A stretch of 54,736 bases of DNA from Gemmataceae bacterium (GTDB taxonomy: Bacteria > Planctomycetota > Planctomycetia > Gemmatales > Gemmataceae). Position 1 is the stretch's first letter. Each line of letters opens with the position of its first letter. Both the position numbers and the translations under genes were made by a program. Below, piece by piece: positions 8,061 through 17,935 of the stretch. The stretch covers positions 1 to 54,736 of the forward strand of contig JALHPZ010000037.1 of assembly GCA_022842245.1 (NCBI GenBank), written 5' to 3'. The notes beneath the pieces were generated by a model. The model saw nothing but the letters and a program-made list of their open reading frames with translations, was not told where the DNA came from and did no database searches.

Positions 8061-8810
8061 ATGCGCATACTGCTGATCTCCGACATCCACGGCAACTGGC
8101 CCGCCCTCGCGGCGCTCCGCGAGCCGTACGACGTTTGCCTCTGCATGGGCGATCTCGTCGAATACGGCCCCGAACCGGGCAAAGTCATCGACTGGGTCCG
8201 CGCGAATGCCGCCCACTGCGTCCGCGGCAACCACGACCACGGCGTGGCGCAAAACGTGGAAATCTCCGGCGTCGGCGGCTTCCGCTACCTCACGATGGCC
8301 ACGCGCGCCCCGACCATCCAGATGCTCTCCGCCGAGCACCGCCGCTACCTCGCCGAACTCCCCACCATCCAACTCGCCACCGTCGGCGGCAAGCGCTTCC
8401 TGCTCGTCCACGCCACGCCGCGCGACCCGATGGACGAATACGTGATGGCCGACCCCACGCAGTGGGCGAACCGCGTCAGCGGATGGAACGTCGACTATGT
8501 CTGCGTCGGGCACACGCACTACCAGTTCGCCCTCGACGTGGTGGGCACGAAAGTGATCAACCCCGGCAGCCTCGGCCTGCAACGCGACGGCGTGCCGACG
8601 GCGCGCTACGCCATCATCGACGACGGGAAGATCGAATTGAAGACGATGGAATACGACACCGAAGCCGTCGTCGCCGCCGTGATGGACAGCCCGTTCGAGG
8701 ACAAGGCGAAAGCGATGCTCTGCGACGTCTACCGCCTCGGCCGCTACCAGCACGCCCTGCCGAGCATGAACGGCTTCCACGCCCCGCAACCCGAACGCAT
8801 CGGGGCGTGA
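8061..8810 (+). CDS. Calcineurin-like metallophosphoesterase (YfcE/MJ0936 type)
   Basis: The 249-residue protein carries the full metal-binding set: DIH (8-10), GDLVEYG (30-36), GNHDHG (56-61), LLVHATP and the C-terminal GHTHYQF. It then has the family's INPGSLGLQRDG segment, in which the Gly-Ser shapes the active site. These small cytosolic enzymes hydrolyse phosphodiesters (cyclic nucleotides or other small substrates in vitro); the natural substrate here is unknown. The start is clear because the first strand MRILLISDIHGN begins at the ATG. The C-terminal 40 residues extend beyond the core fold. Confidence 0.88.
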   Translation: MRILLISDIHGNWPALAALREPYDVCLCMGDLVEYGPEPGKVIDWVRANAAHCVRGNHDHGVAQNVEISGVGGFRYLTMATRAPTIQMLSAEHRRYLAELPTIQLATVGGKRFLLVHATPRDPMDEYVMADPTQWANRVSGWNVDYVCVGHTHYQFALDVVGTKVINPGSLGLQRDGVPTARYAIIDDGKIELKTMEYDTEAVVAAVMDSPFEDKAKAMLCDVYRLGRYQHALPSMNGFHAPQPERIGA

Positions 8811-9008
8811 TTCGCCTGCTGGACATTTCCCGTCGGGTGGCCGGATCTTGTTTCTCCAGACTAATCCGCGCGACGATTGGATCGCGCATTCCCTGCGAAT
8901 CATGGTCCAATAGACGGTTTTTCGTCGCCCGGTTCAGGAGAGTGGTCCGGTTGCGCTGCGTCGCCCGTAAAATGCACGCGGCTGTCACGATCCAAACCGG
9001 ACTTTCTG

Positions 9009-11540
9009 ATGCTCGCTGCTCGAATCGAACGGCTCGAATCGCGAGACAATCCCGTCGCGACCTTCGTCGATTTCTCCTTCGGCACCGACGGCGTCGCCGT
9101 GCTGGCCGACTTCGGCACAATCGCCGACCTCGCCACCCTCAACGATGGCAGCACGGTCGTCCTCGGCACCGGCTTCACGAGCAACGCGGGGGCCGATTTT
9201 TGGATCGCGCGCATGACGCCGAGCGGCCAGCCCGATCCGGCGTTTGGAACGGACGGCCAAGTCGCAGTGCCGTTCGATCTGGTCGGGCCCGACATGGGGA
9301 ACGACCAACCGGTCGATCTGAGCGTTCTGCCGGATGGCGGCCTGGTGGTCCTGGGTACGGCTCTCGATGCGTCTGGAACGGTGCAGGTCGCCGTGGCCCG
9401 GCTCGACTCCGCCGGCAAGCTTGACGCGACCTTCGACGGCGACGGGAAGCTGACATTCTCGGTTACGCCCGATCCGACCTTCGGAAACGCGGTCGAGGCG
9501 CTCGCCTTGCTGGCCGACGGATCGATCGCGATCTCGGGCCGCACGTCGAAAAGCGGTTCCGCCGGCACGGGCTACGCCGTCCGGTTGACGCCGACCGGCG
9601 CCTTCGAGACGAACTACGGCGTCGGCGGGACGGCCAACCTCGGCTCGGACGCCCGCGCCACGACCGTGGACGGCTCCGGGAACGCCTACGTCCTACGGAA
9701 CGAAGCCGATATCACCATCGTGTTCGTCAATCGGTTCGACGCGGACGGACAGTTCGACGCGAGCTACGGCGGCGGCGGCCGCGCGGACCTGGGGCCGTTT
9801 CAGCCCGCCGGCGGACAGCGGGATTCATCCGTGACGCTTCTGCCGTTAGCCGACGGCGGGCTACTGGCATCCTACAACCGGCAGATCGGCTCCGTCCGGC
9901 AGCGACTCTCCGACTCCTACCGGCTCCTCTCCGACGGGAAGCTGGACACCACCTTCGGCACGGGCGGCAAGACGACCGAGCTCGACGCGCCGGGCGTGAA
10001 GGAAGGCCTGGACGGGCGGCTCGTCGCGTTCCAGCCCGGCGGCTTGTCCAATCCGAGTCCGTTCTTGGTGGGGCTCGCGGCGGACGGCACCCTCGATCCG
10101 ACGTTCGGCACGGACGGCAGGCTCGCCGTGTCGGAACTGGCTTTTCCGTCGAAGATCGCGGCGCCGCCACTCGCGGAGACGGTCGTCGTCGCGGGCAGTC
10201 GCGAGATCCCCGCCATGATCTTCAGGAACGTCGTCATGCGGTACGTCACGAAGGCAAACGAATTGCCGACGATCGCCGTGCCGAACCCGACCGTCACGTT
10301 CACCGTCGGAACCTCCGCGACGGTGCCGTTCACGCTCGGCGACGTGGAGACGCCGGCCGACGCGCTGCAGGCGTCGGCAGTGTCGAGCCTGCCGAGCCTG
10401 TTCCCGCCGGGCACGTTGACCGTCTCCGGCACCGGCGCCAACCGGACGCTGACGCTGCGGTCCACGCCGCCGAACACGGGGTTCGCGATCGTGACGATCC
10501 GGGTGTTCGATGCGAACGGCGGCCTCGCGCAGGCGACCGTGACGGTTGAAGTCCGGCCCGCTCCGGTCGCACTGGTGGGCGAGAGCGAGTTCGCGGCGGG
10601 ACCAGACGCGGGCGGCGGACCGGTCGTCGCCACCTTCAACCCGGACGGTTCGGCCCGGCGCACCTTCGCCGTCCTCCAGGCCGGATTCACCGGCGGCGTG
10701 CGCGTGGCGTCGGCCGACTTCACCCGCGACGGCGTGGCGGAGATTGTCGTCGGAACCGGTCCCGGCTCAGCGACCCGCGTCGAAATCTACGATGGCATCT
10801 CCTTCGCGAGACTGTTCGCCATCGATCCGTTCGAACCGTCGTTCACGGGCGGCGTCTTCGTGTCGGCCGGCGATCTGAACGGAGACGGCGTCGCCGATCT
10901 CGTCGTCAGTCCCGACGAGGGCGGCGGTCCTCGAGTGCGCGTCTACGACGGAGCCTCCTTCAACCCGCTGGCCGACTTCTTCGGCATCGACGATGTCAGT
11001 TTTCGCGGGGGGGCGCGCACGGCAGTGGGCGACATCGACGGGGACGGCACCTCCGACCTCGTGGTAGCGGCCGGCTTCGGCGGCGGACCGCGCGTCGCCG
11101 CCTTCGACGGCACCACGCTAAGCAAGACACCGGAGAAGATCTTCGGCGACTTCTTTGCCTTCGAGCAGACGCTCCGCAACGGCATCTTCGTGACGGCGGG
11201 CGACCTGAACGGCGACGGCTTCGCCGACCTCATCGCCGGCGGCGGACCGGGCGGCGGGCCGCGCGTGCTGGTGTTCGACGGGAAGAGTCTGCTCTCGAAT
11301 CAGTACGTGAACCTGGCGAACTTCTTCGGCGGCGACCCCGACAGCCGCGGCGGCATCCGTCTGGCCGTGAAGGATCTGGATGGCGACAACCGCGCCGACC
11401 TCGTGGTCGGTTCCGGCAGTGGAGCCGGTTCGCGGGTGACGGCGTATCTGGGCAAGAACATCGCCCCCGCCGGCACGCCGCCCGCGGCCCTGGACTTCGA
11501 CAGCTTCGCCGGATTCACCGGCGGCGTCTTCGTGGGATGA
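9009..11540 (+). CDS. Large secreted protein with delta-60-like and FG-GAP/VCBS repeats
   Basis: The protein has 843 residues. The ATG at 9009 gives MLAARIERLESRDNPVATFV; an N-terminal LExRxxP segment in place of a classic signal peptide is typical of exported planctomycete proteins. Residues of about 20-450 hold delta-60-like repeats of the type DATFDGDGKL / DTTFGTGGKT / DPTFGTDGRL with alternating Gly-rich strands. A Cadherin/Ig-like stretch of about 90 residues follows. The C-terminal 330 residues are five FG-GAP-type blades containing calcium-binding loops such as DLNGDGVADLVV, DIDGDGTSDLVV and DLDGDNRADLVV. Function is probably at the cell surface or extracellular; no enzymatic domain is visible. 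The 200 bases upstream hold a TAAAAT (8968-8973) but no clear -35. Confidence 0.85.
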   Translation: MLAARIERLESRDNPVATFVDFSFGTDGVAVLADFGTIADLATLNDGSTVVLGTGFTSNAGADFWIARMTPSGQPDPAFGTDGQVAVPFDLVGPDMGNDQPVDLSVLPDGGLVVLGTALDASGTVQVAVARLDSAGKLDATFDGDGKLTFSVTPDPTFGNAVEALALLADGSIAISGRTSKSGSAGTGYAVRLTPTGAFETNYGVGGTANLGSDARATTVDGSGNAYVLRNEADITIVFVNRFDADGQFDASYGGGGRADLGPFQPAGGQRDSSVTLLPLADGGLLASYNRQIGSVRQRLSDSYRLLSDGKLDTTFGTGGKTTELDAPGVKEGLDGRLVAFQPGGLSNPSPFLVGLAADGTLDPTFGTDGRLAVSELAFPSKIAAPPLAETVVVAGSREIPAMIFRNVVMRYVTKANELPTIAVPNPTVTFTVGTSATVPFTLGDVETPADALQASAVSSLPSLFPPGTLTVSGTGANRTLTLRSTPPNTGFAIVTIRVFDANGGLAQATVTVEVRPAPVALVGESEFAAGPDAGGGPVVATFNPDGSARRTFAVLQAGFTGGVRVASADFTRDGVAEIVVGTGPGSATRVEIYDGISFARLFAIDPFEPSFTGGVFVSAGDLNGDGVADLVVSPDEGGGPRVRVYDGASFNPLADFFGIDDVSFRGGARTAVGDIDGDGTSDLVVAAGFGGGPRVAAFDGTTLSKTPEKIFGDFFAFEQTLRNGIFVTAGDLNGDGFADLIAGGGPGGGPRVLVFDGKSLLSNQYVNLANFFGGDPDSRGGIRLAVKDLDGDNRADLVVGSGSGAGSRVTAYLGKNIAPAGTPPAALDFDSFAGFTGGVFVG

Positions 11541-11578
11541 GTGGGCTAGCTTTTGCCCTTTATTCAAACAATTCGTGA

Positions 11579-14500
11579 TTACTCGGCCTTCGCCCCGGTC
11601 GAGAGCCGCAACACGTAGACCGTGCCGTTCCCGTTCAGGCTCAGGACGTGCCGACCGTCGGGGTGGAAAAACGGGCGGACGATCCAGCCGGGGAGTTGCC
11701 ACGACTGCCGAAGCTCGCCGGTGGCGACGTCGATGAGGAGCAGGTCGTTGAGGCTGTTCGAACGCGGCGAGCGACCCTCGGCGATGATCAGCGATTCGTC
11801 GGGCGACACGTCGAAGCGGGAGATCTGGTAATTCTTTTGGGTGAGGTCGGCGATCTGTCCGGTCAAAGGGTCGAACTTGCGAAGCCCGGAATGGCCGGAG
11901 AGATAGAAGCCGCCCTTCGATCCGCGCACGAGGAGGGGGGCGAGGCCGGCGTCGCCGGACGTGGGCACGCGATGGCGTTCGACGAGGCCGGTCGTGGTGA
12001 GTTCCCAGACGATGGCGTGGTAGGTGTTGCCGGCGTCGACACCGAGGCCGACGAGCCGCTGGCCGCTGTCGGTGAAGTGCAGGCTGCCGACGCGGCGGTT
12101 GTTGTAGTGCGTCGGGGCGGAGGCCAGCTTGCGCGGGATCTCGTCCTGGAGTTCGTAGACGGCGACTTCGGTGCGGGTGTCGTCGAATTCAAAGACGGCA
12201 TACCGCGCGCCGTCGGGCGAAAAGACCGGAACCGCCTGCGTCGGTGAAAGCGGGAACGGCTTGCGGTCGGCGTAGCGCTCGGTACCGGCCCGGTCGCCCT
12301 CCAGCGCGAGCGTGAAGCCGTTGGGTCTCCCGCGCTCGTTGTACAGGAGCGTCCGGCCATCGGGGGAGAAGACCGATTCGACCAGCGCGCCGCCGACCCG
12401 GTCGGAGTCGAGGGCGATCGAGGCGGCGGCGAGATCGACCAGCGCGACGCGCTCGGATTCTTCGTCGCCGCGGCCGACGAGATGAAGAAAGCGACCATCC
12501 GGCGAAAGGGCGGCGCGTTCGTTGTTCCGACGGCCGAGCGTCAGCCCCGGCTTGACCGTCGTCGCGAGTACGCCGGCATTGGCGGACCAGACGAAGAGTC
12601 GATTCTGGAACGCGGCGAGCACGAGGCGATTGTCGTCGAAGAAGACGGCGTGGTGCGTGGCGAACTGCCGGGTGGGATCGGCCGCGAACTCGACGACGGG
12701 CGTGGCGTCGAGGTTCCAGATCGCGTGGCCGAATTTGAAGCTCTTCCCATCGGATGAGAGCTGGAAACGGTCGTTGCTTGCCCACTTGGTTGCGGTGGTG
12801 TGCAGGAGCGTCGGCGCGGCGCCGCCGAGCGTCCAAACCTGCGCGTATCCCTCGGTGTTCACGAGCGCGAGGCGGTCGTTGGCGAGGCTGAGGTGGTTGG
12901 TGCGGACCGGCTCGGGGAACTGGAATTCGAGTCCGGGCATGCCGTGCAGGCGGTGGATCGAAGCGATGCCGTCGCGCGTCACGACGGCGAGGCGGCGACG
13001 GTCGGGGGAAAGTTGCCAGATGGCCGGGACCGGGAGCTTCAGCAGTTCCGTGGCGTCCGTGGCCGTAACGTACCAGAGGGCGAAATTGTTGGCGTTGTCG
13101 GCGTCGGCGGCGAGGACGCGATCGGGCGCGACGAACTCGACGATCCGACCTTTGATCGGCAGTCGCGTGCGGTTGAGGAGGGGGGTCGTGGCAGGAAAAG
13201 TCTCGAGGCCGTGGAAGACGCGTCCGGGTTCGAGTGCGAACCCGGAGGTTGCGGCGGCGACCACGGTTTCGCCCAAGGACTTGAGGTCGACGAGGCGGGC
13301 ATACTCTTCGCCCCGCGATTTCACCAACACGGACGCGCCGTCGGGGGCGAGCTTCAGGGATTCGACGTCGGCCCACATGCGCAGGCGGTGCGAGCCGAGG
13401 ACGGCGACGAGTTCCTTGGGTTGCCAGTCGAAGCGTTCGGCCGGCGGCACGTGCGTGGCGGCGGCGAGGTGATCGAGCGAAGCGATGCGGGCCGGTCGCA
13501 GCGGCACGACCGCCGGCCACGGTTCGCTCCGCTTGGCGACCACCGGCTTCGGCGGTTCGGGTTTGGGCGTGTCGGGCTTTGGCGCGTCGGCTTCGACCTT
13601 CTTCTTTTTCGGATCGTCGGCCGGCGCCTTCCCGGCCGGCGGGGCCAACAGGAATTTCAACAGCAGCGCCGCGCACGCCACGACCATGAGCACGGCGCCG
13701 GCGAGCAGGACCAGCCGCGGCCCCAAGGGGCGCTTGGACGGTGCCGCCTTCGGCGCAGGTACGGTCGCGGCCGGCGCCTCCGGCGGGAATTTCGAGTGGC
13801 CCGGTAGCGCGTCCAGCTCGATGTCCGTCCAGGCGTCCCGCGGCGGACCCGCCGGCGCGGGCATCGCCGGCAGCGGAAACGCCGACGGCGTCGACATCAT
13901 CGGAGCCGGCATGTACTCGATCGGCTGGGGCAGCTTCGCCTTCGCCTTGTGGATCTTCCGCAACGCCGACGCGACCTCGCGCGCCGTCTGGGGCCGACCC
14001 GCCGGATCCTTGCTCAGCAGGCGCGCGATCAGGTCGGAGAGCGCCGGGCCGATCTCCGGGTTGAGCGAGCGCGCCGGCGGCGGAATCTGGGTCGCGAGGC
14101 TTTCGAGCACTTCGAAGACATCGCGGCCCTGGAACGGCCGGCGGCCCGTCGCGAGCTGATAGAGCACGGCCCCGAGGCTGAAGAGGTCCGAGCGATGGTC
14201 GGCGGATTCGTTGCGGCCCTGTTCCGGCGCCATGTAGGCGGGCGTGCCGATGATCACGTTCGAGCCGGTGAGGCGGAAGTCGGCCTCGACGGTGCGGGCG
14301 AGGCCGAAGTCGAGGATCTTGACGCGGCCGTTGGGCGCTTCGAGCCAGATGTTGCCGGGCTTGATGTCGCGGTGGATATGGCCTGATTCATGCGCCGCCG
14401 AGAGGCCGAGCGCGATCTCGTGGCCGATGCGGCAGATGTGCGACGGACCGGCGCGGTGCTCCTTCATCCAGACGTTGAGCGGCTGGCCCTGCAGGTACTC

Positions 14501-14968
14501 CATCGCGATGAACGGCACGCCGTTCGCTTCGTCCACGCGGTGGATCGTCACGACATGGTCGCTGCGGATGGAGGCGGCGGCGCGCGCCTCGTGGAGGAAG
14601 CGCGCCTTCGCATCCCCGCGCACCGCCAGTTCCGGACGGATCGTCTTGAGCGCGACCTTGCGGCCGAGCAGCACGTCGTCGGCCTCGAATACGATCCCCA
14701 TGCCGCCGCGGCCGATCTCGCCGGTGATGCGAAAGCCGGGGAAGTTCAACCCCAGCAACTGGCCGTCGCCCTCGGTCGGGACGTACAGCCCGGTGCTGGT
14801 CGATTCGATGCCGGACTTCTCGGTCTTCTGCTGCGCCAGCGCTTCGCGCAGCCGGCGTTGGAGTTCCGGGTCGTTGGGCGCGAGGCCTTCGATGGAGACG
14901 ACCTTGCCGACGAGGACGGCCTCGTTCCATTCGACCATCAGATCGAGCAATCGCGATTCGAGGTCCAT
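11579..14968 (-). CDS. Transmembrane Ser/Thr protein kinase with C-terminal propeller
   Basis: The 1129-residue protein is a PknB-type receptor. After an 80-residue N-terminal segment comes a complete kinase domain: glycine loop IGRGGMG (85-91), VALK Lys108, HRDIKPGN with catalytic Asp201, DFG (220-222) and APE (247-249). A Pro/Ala-rich linker leads to one membrane helix (about 418-441, LLAGAVLMVVACAALLLKFL) and a Lys/Pro-rich segment. The remaining 600 residues resemble WD40/YVTN-like propeller blades (for example SPDGRTLLY, SPDGARYAVF, SPDESLIIAEG). All catalytic residues are present, so it should be active. I start at ATG 14968 (MDLESRLLDL); a TTG at 15055 would add 29 basic residues of no apparent use. 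The zinc-ribbon gene at 15068-15925 ends 99 bases upstream. Confidence 0.92.
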   Translation of the reverse strand: MDLESRLLDLMVEWNEAVLVGKVVSIEGLAPNDPELQRRLREALAQQKTEKSGIESTSTGLYVPTEGDGQLLGLNFPGFRITGEIGRGGMGIVFEADDVLLGRKVALKTIRPELAVRGDAKARFLHEARAAASIRSDHVVTIHRVDEANGVPFIAMEYLQGQPLNVWMKEHRAGPSHICRIGHEIALGLSAAHESGHIHRDIKPGNIWLEAPNGRVKILDFGLARTVEADFRLTGSNVIIGTPAYMAPEQGRNESADHRSDLFSLGAVLYQLATGRRPFQGRDVFEVLESLATQIPPPARSLNPEIGPALSDLIARLLSKDPAGRPQTAREVASALRKIHKAKAKLPQPIEYMPAPMMSTPSAFPLPAMPAPAGPPRDAWTDIELDALPGHSKFPPEAPAATVPAPKAAPSKRPLGPRLVLLAGAVLMVVACAALLLKFLLAPPAGKAPADDPKKKKVEADAPKPDTPKPEPPKPVVAKRSEPWPAVVPLRPARIASLDHLAAATHVPPAERFDWQPKELVAVLGSHRLRMWADVESLKLAPDGASVLVKSRGEEYARLVDLKSLGETVVAAATSGFALEPGRVFHGLETFPATTPLLNRTRLPIKGRIVEFVAPDRVLAADADNANNFALWYVTATDATELLKLPVPAIWQLSPDRRRLAVVTRDGIASIHRLHGMPGLEFQFPEPVRTNHLSLANDRLALVNTEGYAQVWTLGGAAPTLLHTTATKWASNDRFQLSSDGKSFKFGHAIWNLDATPVVEFAADPTRQFATHHAVFFDDNRLVLAAFQNRLFVWSANAGVLATTVKPGLTLGRRNNERAALSPDGRFLHLVGRGDEESERVALVDLAAASIALDSDRVGGALVESVFSPDGRTLLYNERGRPNGFTLALEGDRAGTERYADRKPFPLSPTQAVPVFSPDGARYAVFEFDDTRTEVAVYELQDEIPRKLASAPTHYNNRRVGSLHFTDSGQRLVGLGVDAGNTYHAIVWELTTTGLVERHRVPTSGDAGLAPLLVRGSKGGFYLSGHSGLRKFDPLTGQIADLTQKNYQISRFDVSPDESLIIAEGRSPRSNSLNDLLLIDVATGELRQSWQLPGWIVRPFFHPDGRHVLSLNGNGTVYVLRLSTGAKAE

Positions 14969-15067
14969 GGCGCGGCCGGTGTCGGGGCGATGAAGACGAT
15001 ACCAGTTTGCGGGTATGCGTAGTCCGGTCAAGCGCAAAAGACGCCGAGCCGACAAGCCGGTCGGTGA

Positions 15068-15925
15068 TCAGGACCGGTCTCGCGACTTGGGTCCGTCGGG
15101 CCATTCGCCCGGCAGGGGGATGCGTGTCTCTTCCAAGCCGACGGGCGGGAACTCGCCGGGCAGGGGGATGCGGGTTTCTTCGAGGCCGGTAGGGACCGGC
15201 GGTCGCGGCGCGGGCTTGGGCACCGGGACCGGCGGCGAGGTCGCCCAGGGTGGCGGATCGTCATCGTCGATCGAAGCCAACGAGATGTCCGGGGGCGGTC
15301 GATCCGTGGCCGGCCGCGCCGGGGCGGGCGGCGATAAGACGACCGGTGGCGCGGGTGGCGGAGGAGGTGGCGCCACGGGCGCCGGCGGCAGTTCTGGCAC
15401 CGAATCGGCCACCGGTTCCGCCGGCACCATCGTCCGCGTCTGCGTGAAGAAATCGCTCGGTAGCGGCTTGTGCAGGGCGTCCGGCTGCGGAGCCAGCGTT
15501 CGCGTGTGCAAGTAAAAGTCGCTGGGGATCGGCTTGCGGGGTTCTTCGGGCACCGGCGGGTCCGGCAGTTTCGTCACCGTCTCCGCGTACGGATCGGCTT
15601 CGCGTGCCCGGCCGTCCGGCATCATCGTCTTGGTTTCGGTGAAGAAATCACTCGGCGGAGGCGTTGTCTGAAGCAGGGGCGGCGGAGGCGGCAGGACCGG
15701 CACCGGCGGCTTATCCGGCATCCCAGGGCGAACAGGTACCAGCAGAGACGAAGGAAGCACGTCCGCCGGGCGCACGATCGTCTTGCACTTCGGGCACCGC
15801 GGGCGCTTCCCGGCGCGCAGCCCGAGCGGCATCCGCAAGCGGACACGGCACTTCGGGCAATTCACCGGTACCTTCTCGACCATAGCATCCTGCGGTTCGG
15901 GGGGACGATCCGCCACAGGAATCAT
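15068..15925 (-). CDS. Zinc-ribbon, proline-rich protein with repeated Thr motifs
   Basis: The protein has 285 residues. Near the N-terminus a zinc ribbon is formed by CPKC (23-26) and CPKC (44-47). The rest is Pro-rich and disordered but contains ordered repetition: PSDFFTETKTM, PSDFYLHTRTL and PSDFFTQTRTM in the first half, and two copies of GLEETRIPLPGE at the end. Acidic or Gln residues next to Thr-x-Thr resemble the phosphothreonine motifs that Hanks kinases create for FHA domains. The kinase gene follows immediately in the same direction, so this may be its substrate or scaffold (inference). An alternative ATG at 15883 would still keep the ribbon. I do not recognise the family. Confidence 0.7.
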   Translation of the reverse strand: MIPVADRPPEPQDAMVEKVPVNCPKCRVRLRMPLGLRAGKRPRCPKCKTIVRPADVLPSSLLVPVRPGMPDKPPVPVLPPPPPLLQTTPPPSDFFTETKTMMPDGRAREADPYAETVTKLPDPPVPEEPRKPIPSDFYLHTRTLAPQPDALHKPLPSDFFTQTRTMVPAEPVADSVPELPPAPVAPPPPPPAPPVVLSPPAPARPATDRPPPDISLASIDDDDPPPWATSPPVPVPKPAPRPPVPTGLEETRIPLPGEFPPVGLEETRIPLPGEWPDGPKSRDRS

Positions 15926-15964
15926 ACCGCGCCAAATCGACGCGCGAAGGAAGAATTAAAAATA

Positions 15965-16840
15965 TCAAGGCTGTTTGAGCATTGCCTGCGCGCCGAGGAA
16001 ATCGACGAATCGGTTGGGCCAGGCGTCGAACGGTTGCGGCGTCTTCTTGTACGGCCGATAGCCGAAGCCGTGCGGCGCCTTCGCGTAGATGTGCAACTCC
16101 GCGGGCACTCCGGCGGCCTTGGCGTCGCGGTAGTGCTGGACCAGCCACGCTGCCGCGCCGTCGTCCTCGCCGACGAGCAACCAGGTCGGCGGCGTGTTCG
16201 CCTTCGTCACCGGTTCGCCCCGAATGCCGAGCGGGCCGGAATAGACGAGCGCCTGGAACGCCGGCACGGCGCTCTCGCGGTCGATCGGGTCGTCGGCCTT
16301 CGGGTTTCCGCCTTCGGCCTTGCGGCAGACCATCGCCACCACTTCGCCGCCGGCCGAGAAACCCATCATGCCCACGCGCGCCGGGTCCACGTTCCAGTCC
16401 TTCGCCTTTGCGCGCACCAGCCGCAGGGCGCGCTGGCCGTCCTGCAACGCGTGGACGTCGATCTTGTATGGCGAATCCTTCTCGCGCGCCAGACGATGCC
16501 GCAGCACGACGGCGGCGATGCCGCGGTCGGCGAGGAACTGCGCGACGGTCTCGCCCTCGTGCTTCACCCACAGCTCGCGGTGGCCGCCGCCGGGCACGAC
16601 GACGACCGCCGCCCCGGTCGCCTTCTCTTTCGTCGGAAGGAAGACCGTGACGTAAGGATTGTGGACGTTCGTCACGCGGTATTCGCCGGTGTCCTTGTTC
16701 ATCCGGTCGCGCGTCTCCGTTTCGCCCTTGCGGGACTCGAAGCCGGGCGGCCCCTTCTCCCAGAGCGGCACGACCGGCGGTTCGGCGGCGACGACGCAGG
16801 AGCAGGAGGCGAACAGGACGAACGCGACGAAGCGGCTCAT
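15965..16840 (-). CDS. Exported alpha/beta hydrolase (acetylesterase-like)
   Basis: The product has 291 residues with a signal peptide MSRFVAFVLFASCSCVVAAE; choosing ATG 16840 puts it at the N-terminus, while longer in-frame starts lie inside the upstream nuclease gene. The alpha/beta hydrolase core shows the oxyanion motif PGGGH (83-87), the nucleophile elbow GFSAGG with Ser162, an acid at Asp227 (GEDDG) and His257 in PHGFG. This set is typical of carbohydrate acetylesterases of the BD-FAE/Axe type found in planctomycete surface metabolism. Substrate cannot be determined. It starts 32 bases after the nuclease effector gene and may be read through from that operon, though its role looks unrelated. 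Confidence 0.82.
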   Translation of the reverse strand: MSRFVAFVLFASCSCVVAAEPPVVPLWEKGPPGFESRKGETETRDRMNKDTGEYRVTNVHNPYVTVFLPTKEKATGAAVVVVPGGGHRELWVKHEGETVAQFLADRGIAAVVLRHRLAREKDSPYKIDVHALQDGQRALRLVRAKAKDWNVDPARVGMMGFSAGGEVVAMVCRKAEGGNPKADDPIDRESAVPAFQALVYSGPLGIRGEPVTKANTPPTWLLVGEDDGAAAWLVQHYRDAKAAGVPAELHIYAKAPHGFGYRPYKKTPQPFDAWPNRFVDFLGAQAMLKQP

Positions 16841-16872
16841 GGAGAAGGCACCGGGACGAATGGGGGAATCGG

Positions 16873-17910
16873 TTACTTCTTGTTCTTGTCGATCGGGATG
16901 ACGTCGGCCTTGTGGCCCGGCGGGTATTTGTTCACCTCGCCGGTGGCGGCGCGGCTCTTCGGCGTGGTGCTGTTCATGAAGTCCATCGTGTGGTGCGTGG
17001 TAGTGCGACCGTCGGGTTGGATCACCGTCCATTCCACTTTCCGGTGGTAGGGGCGCTGGCCGGGGTCCGCGATGTCGGTGACCTTGATGCGGACCTTATG
17101 GCCTTTCTGGAGCAGGTCGGCCCATTGCTTTTCGAGGTCGTGCCAGGTGCCGGCGCCGCGGTTCATGATCCAGTTCTGCAGGGAGAGGTTGCGCTGGTCG
17201 CCGGGGGCGCCGAACTGGTTGCCGATGAGGTGGCCGGCGTCGTCGCCCGTGCCGGTGGAGACGCCCTTCTGGGCGTAGGGGCTGCGGTGGGTGAGGACGC
17301 GCCCGGGGACGCCGAGCCAGCCCTCGGCGACCTTGTGCTCCTTGTTGTTGACGACGGTGGTCGTGAACTTGAAGCGCTTGCTGACGTCGGGCAGGCGCTT
17401 GCCGATCGTGGCGGCCCCGTGGCCCTTGAGGAACGACTCGACGAGTGCGCGGAGCCGGTCGAGGTGGGGGTTGGCGCCTTTCGGCAGGAACTCGAGCGCC
17501 TGCTTGATGCGGTGGAGCGCGGGCGTGAGCGCCTGGGCGAACTTCTCGGACTGCTTGGCGAGGGCGATGGCGCGTTCGACGGACTTCATGTACTTCGGGA
17601 GTTTGCCGGCCTTGGCGAGGTCGCCGACATAGGGGATCATGCTGGCGCCGGAGATGGCGGCGTCGAGCCAGTTGCCGCGGCCGAGGGCGATGAGGGCGCT
17701 GGCGCCGTCGGAGACGGGCGTGGGATCGACGATGCCGGCGAGGTCCAGCGCCAGCGAGAGCAGGTCGAGGGCGACTTCGCGGACCTGGGCGTCGTGGAAG
17801 TCGATGATCTTGCCGCCGCTGCCGTTGGGCGCGGGCCCGTGCGTTCCCGGGGCCTTGGCCTTGGGCGTCGGGCTGGCGCGGAACGGGATGACGTTTTTGG
17901 GAGGGGCCAT
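16873..17910 (-). CDS. Polymorphic toxin/effector with DNA/RNA non-specific endonuclease domain
   Basis: The protein has 345 residues from ATG 17910. An N-terminal Pro/Ala linker (1-30) leads to a hydrophobic helical region (about 42-125) with SLALDLAGIVDPTPVSDGAS and ISGASMIPYVGDL, which matches the pre-toxin helices found before toxin domains. The C-terminal third is an Endonuclease_NS_2-type nuclease: DDAGHLIGNQFG (223-234) contains the DxGH catalytic His227, followed by NLSLQNWIMN and WHDLEKQW, which supply metal-binding Asn and Glu. These domains cut DNA and RNA without sequence specificity. It is the last toxin-like gene of the VgrG operon, with a small unknown gene immediately upstream (17936-18373) as candidate immunity. 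No signal peptide is present, which fits delivery by a spike. Confidence 0.82.
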   Translation of the reverse strand: MAPPKNVIPFRASPTPKAKAPGTHGPAPNGSGGKIIDFHDAQVREVALDLLSLALDLAGIVDPTPVSDGASALIALGRGNWLDAAISGASMIPYVGDLAKAGKLPKYMKSVERAIALAKQSEKFAQALTPALHRIKQALEFLPKGANPHLDRLRALVESFLKGHGAATIGKRLPDVSKRFKFTTTVVNNKEHKVAEGWLGVPGRVLTHRSPYAQKGVSTGTGDDAGHLIGNQFGAPGDQRNLSLQNWIMNRGAGTWHDLEKQWADLLQKGHKVRIKVTDIADPGQRPYHRKVEWTVIQPDGRTTTHHTMDFMNSTTPKSRAATGEVNKYPPGHKADVIPIDKNKK

Positions 17911-17935
17911 GGTGCGAACCCGGCACAAAGGTCAG

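Noticed and set aside
11541..11578. Terminator after the FG-GAP gene (GGGC ... GCCC followed by TTTATT)
   Set aside because: The stem is only four to five base pairs and the T-run is interrupted; too weak to call.
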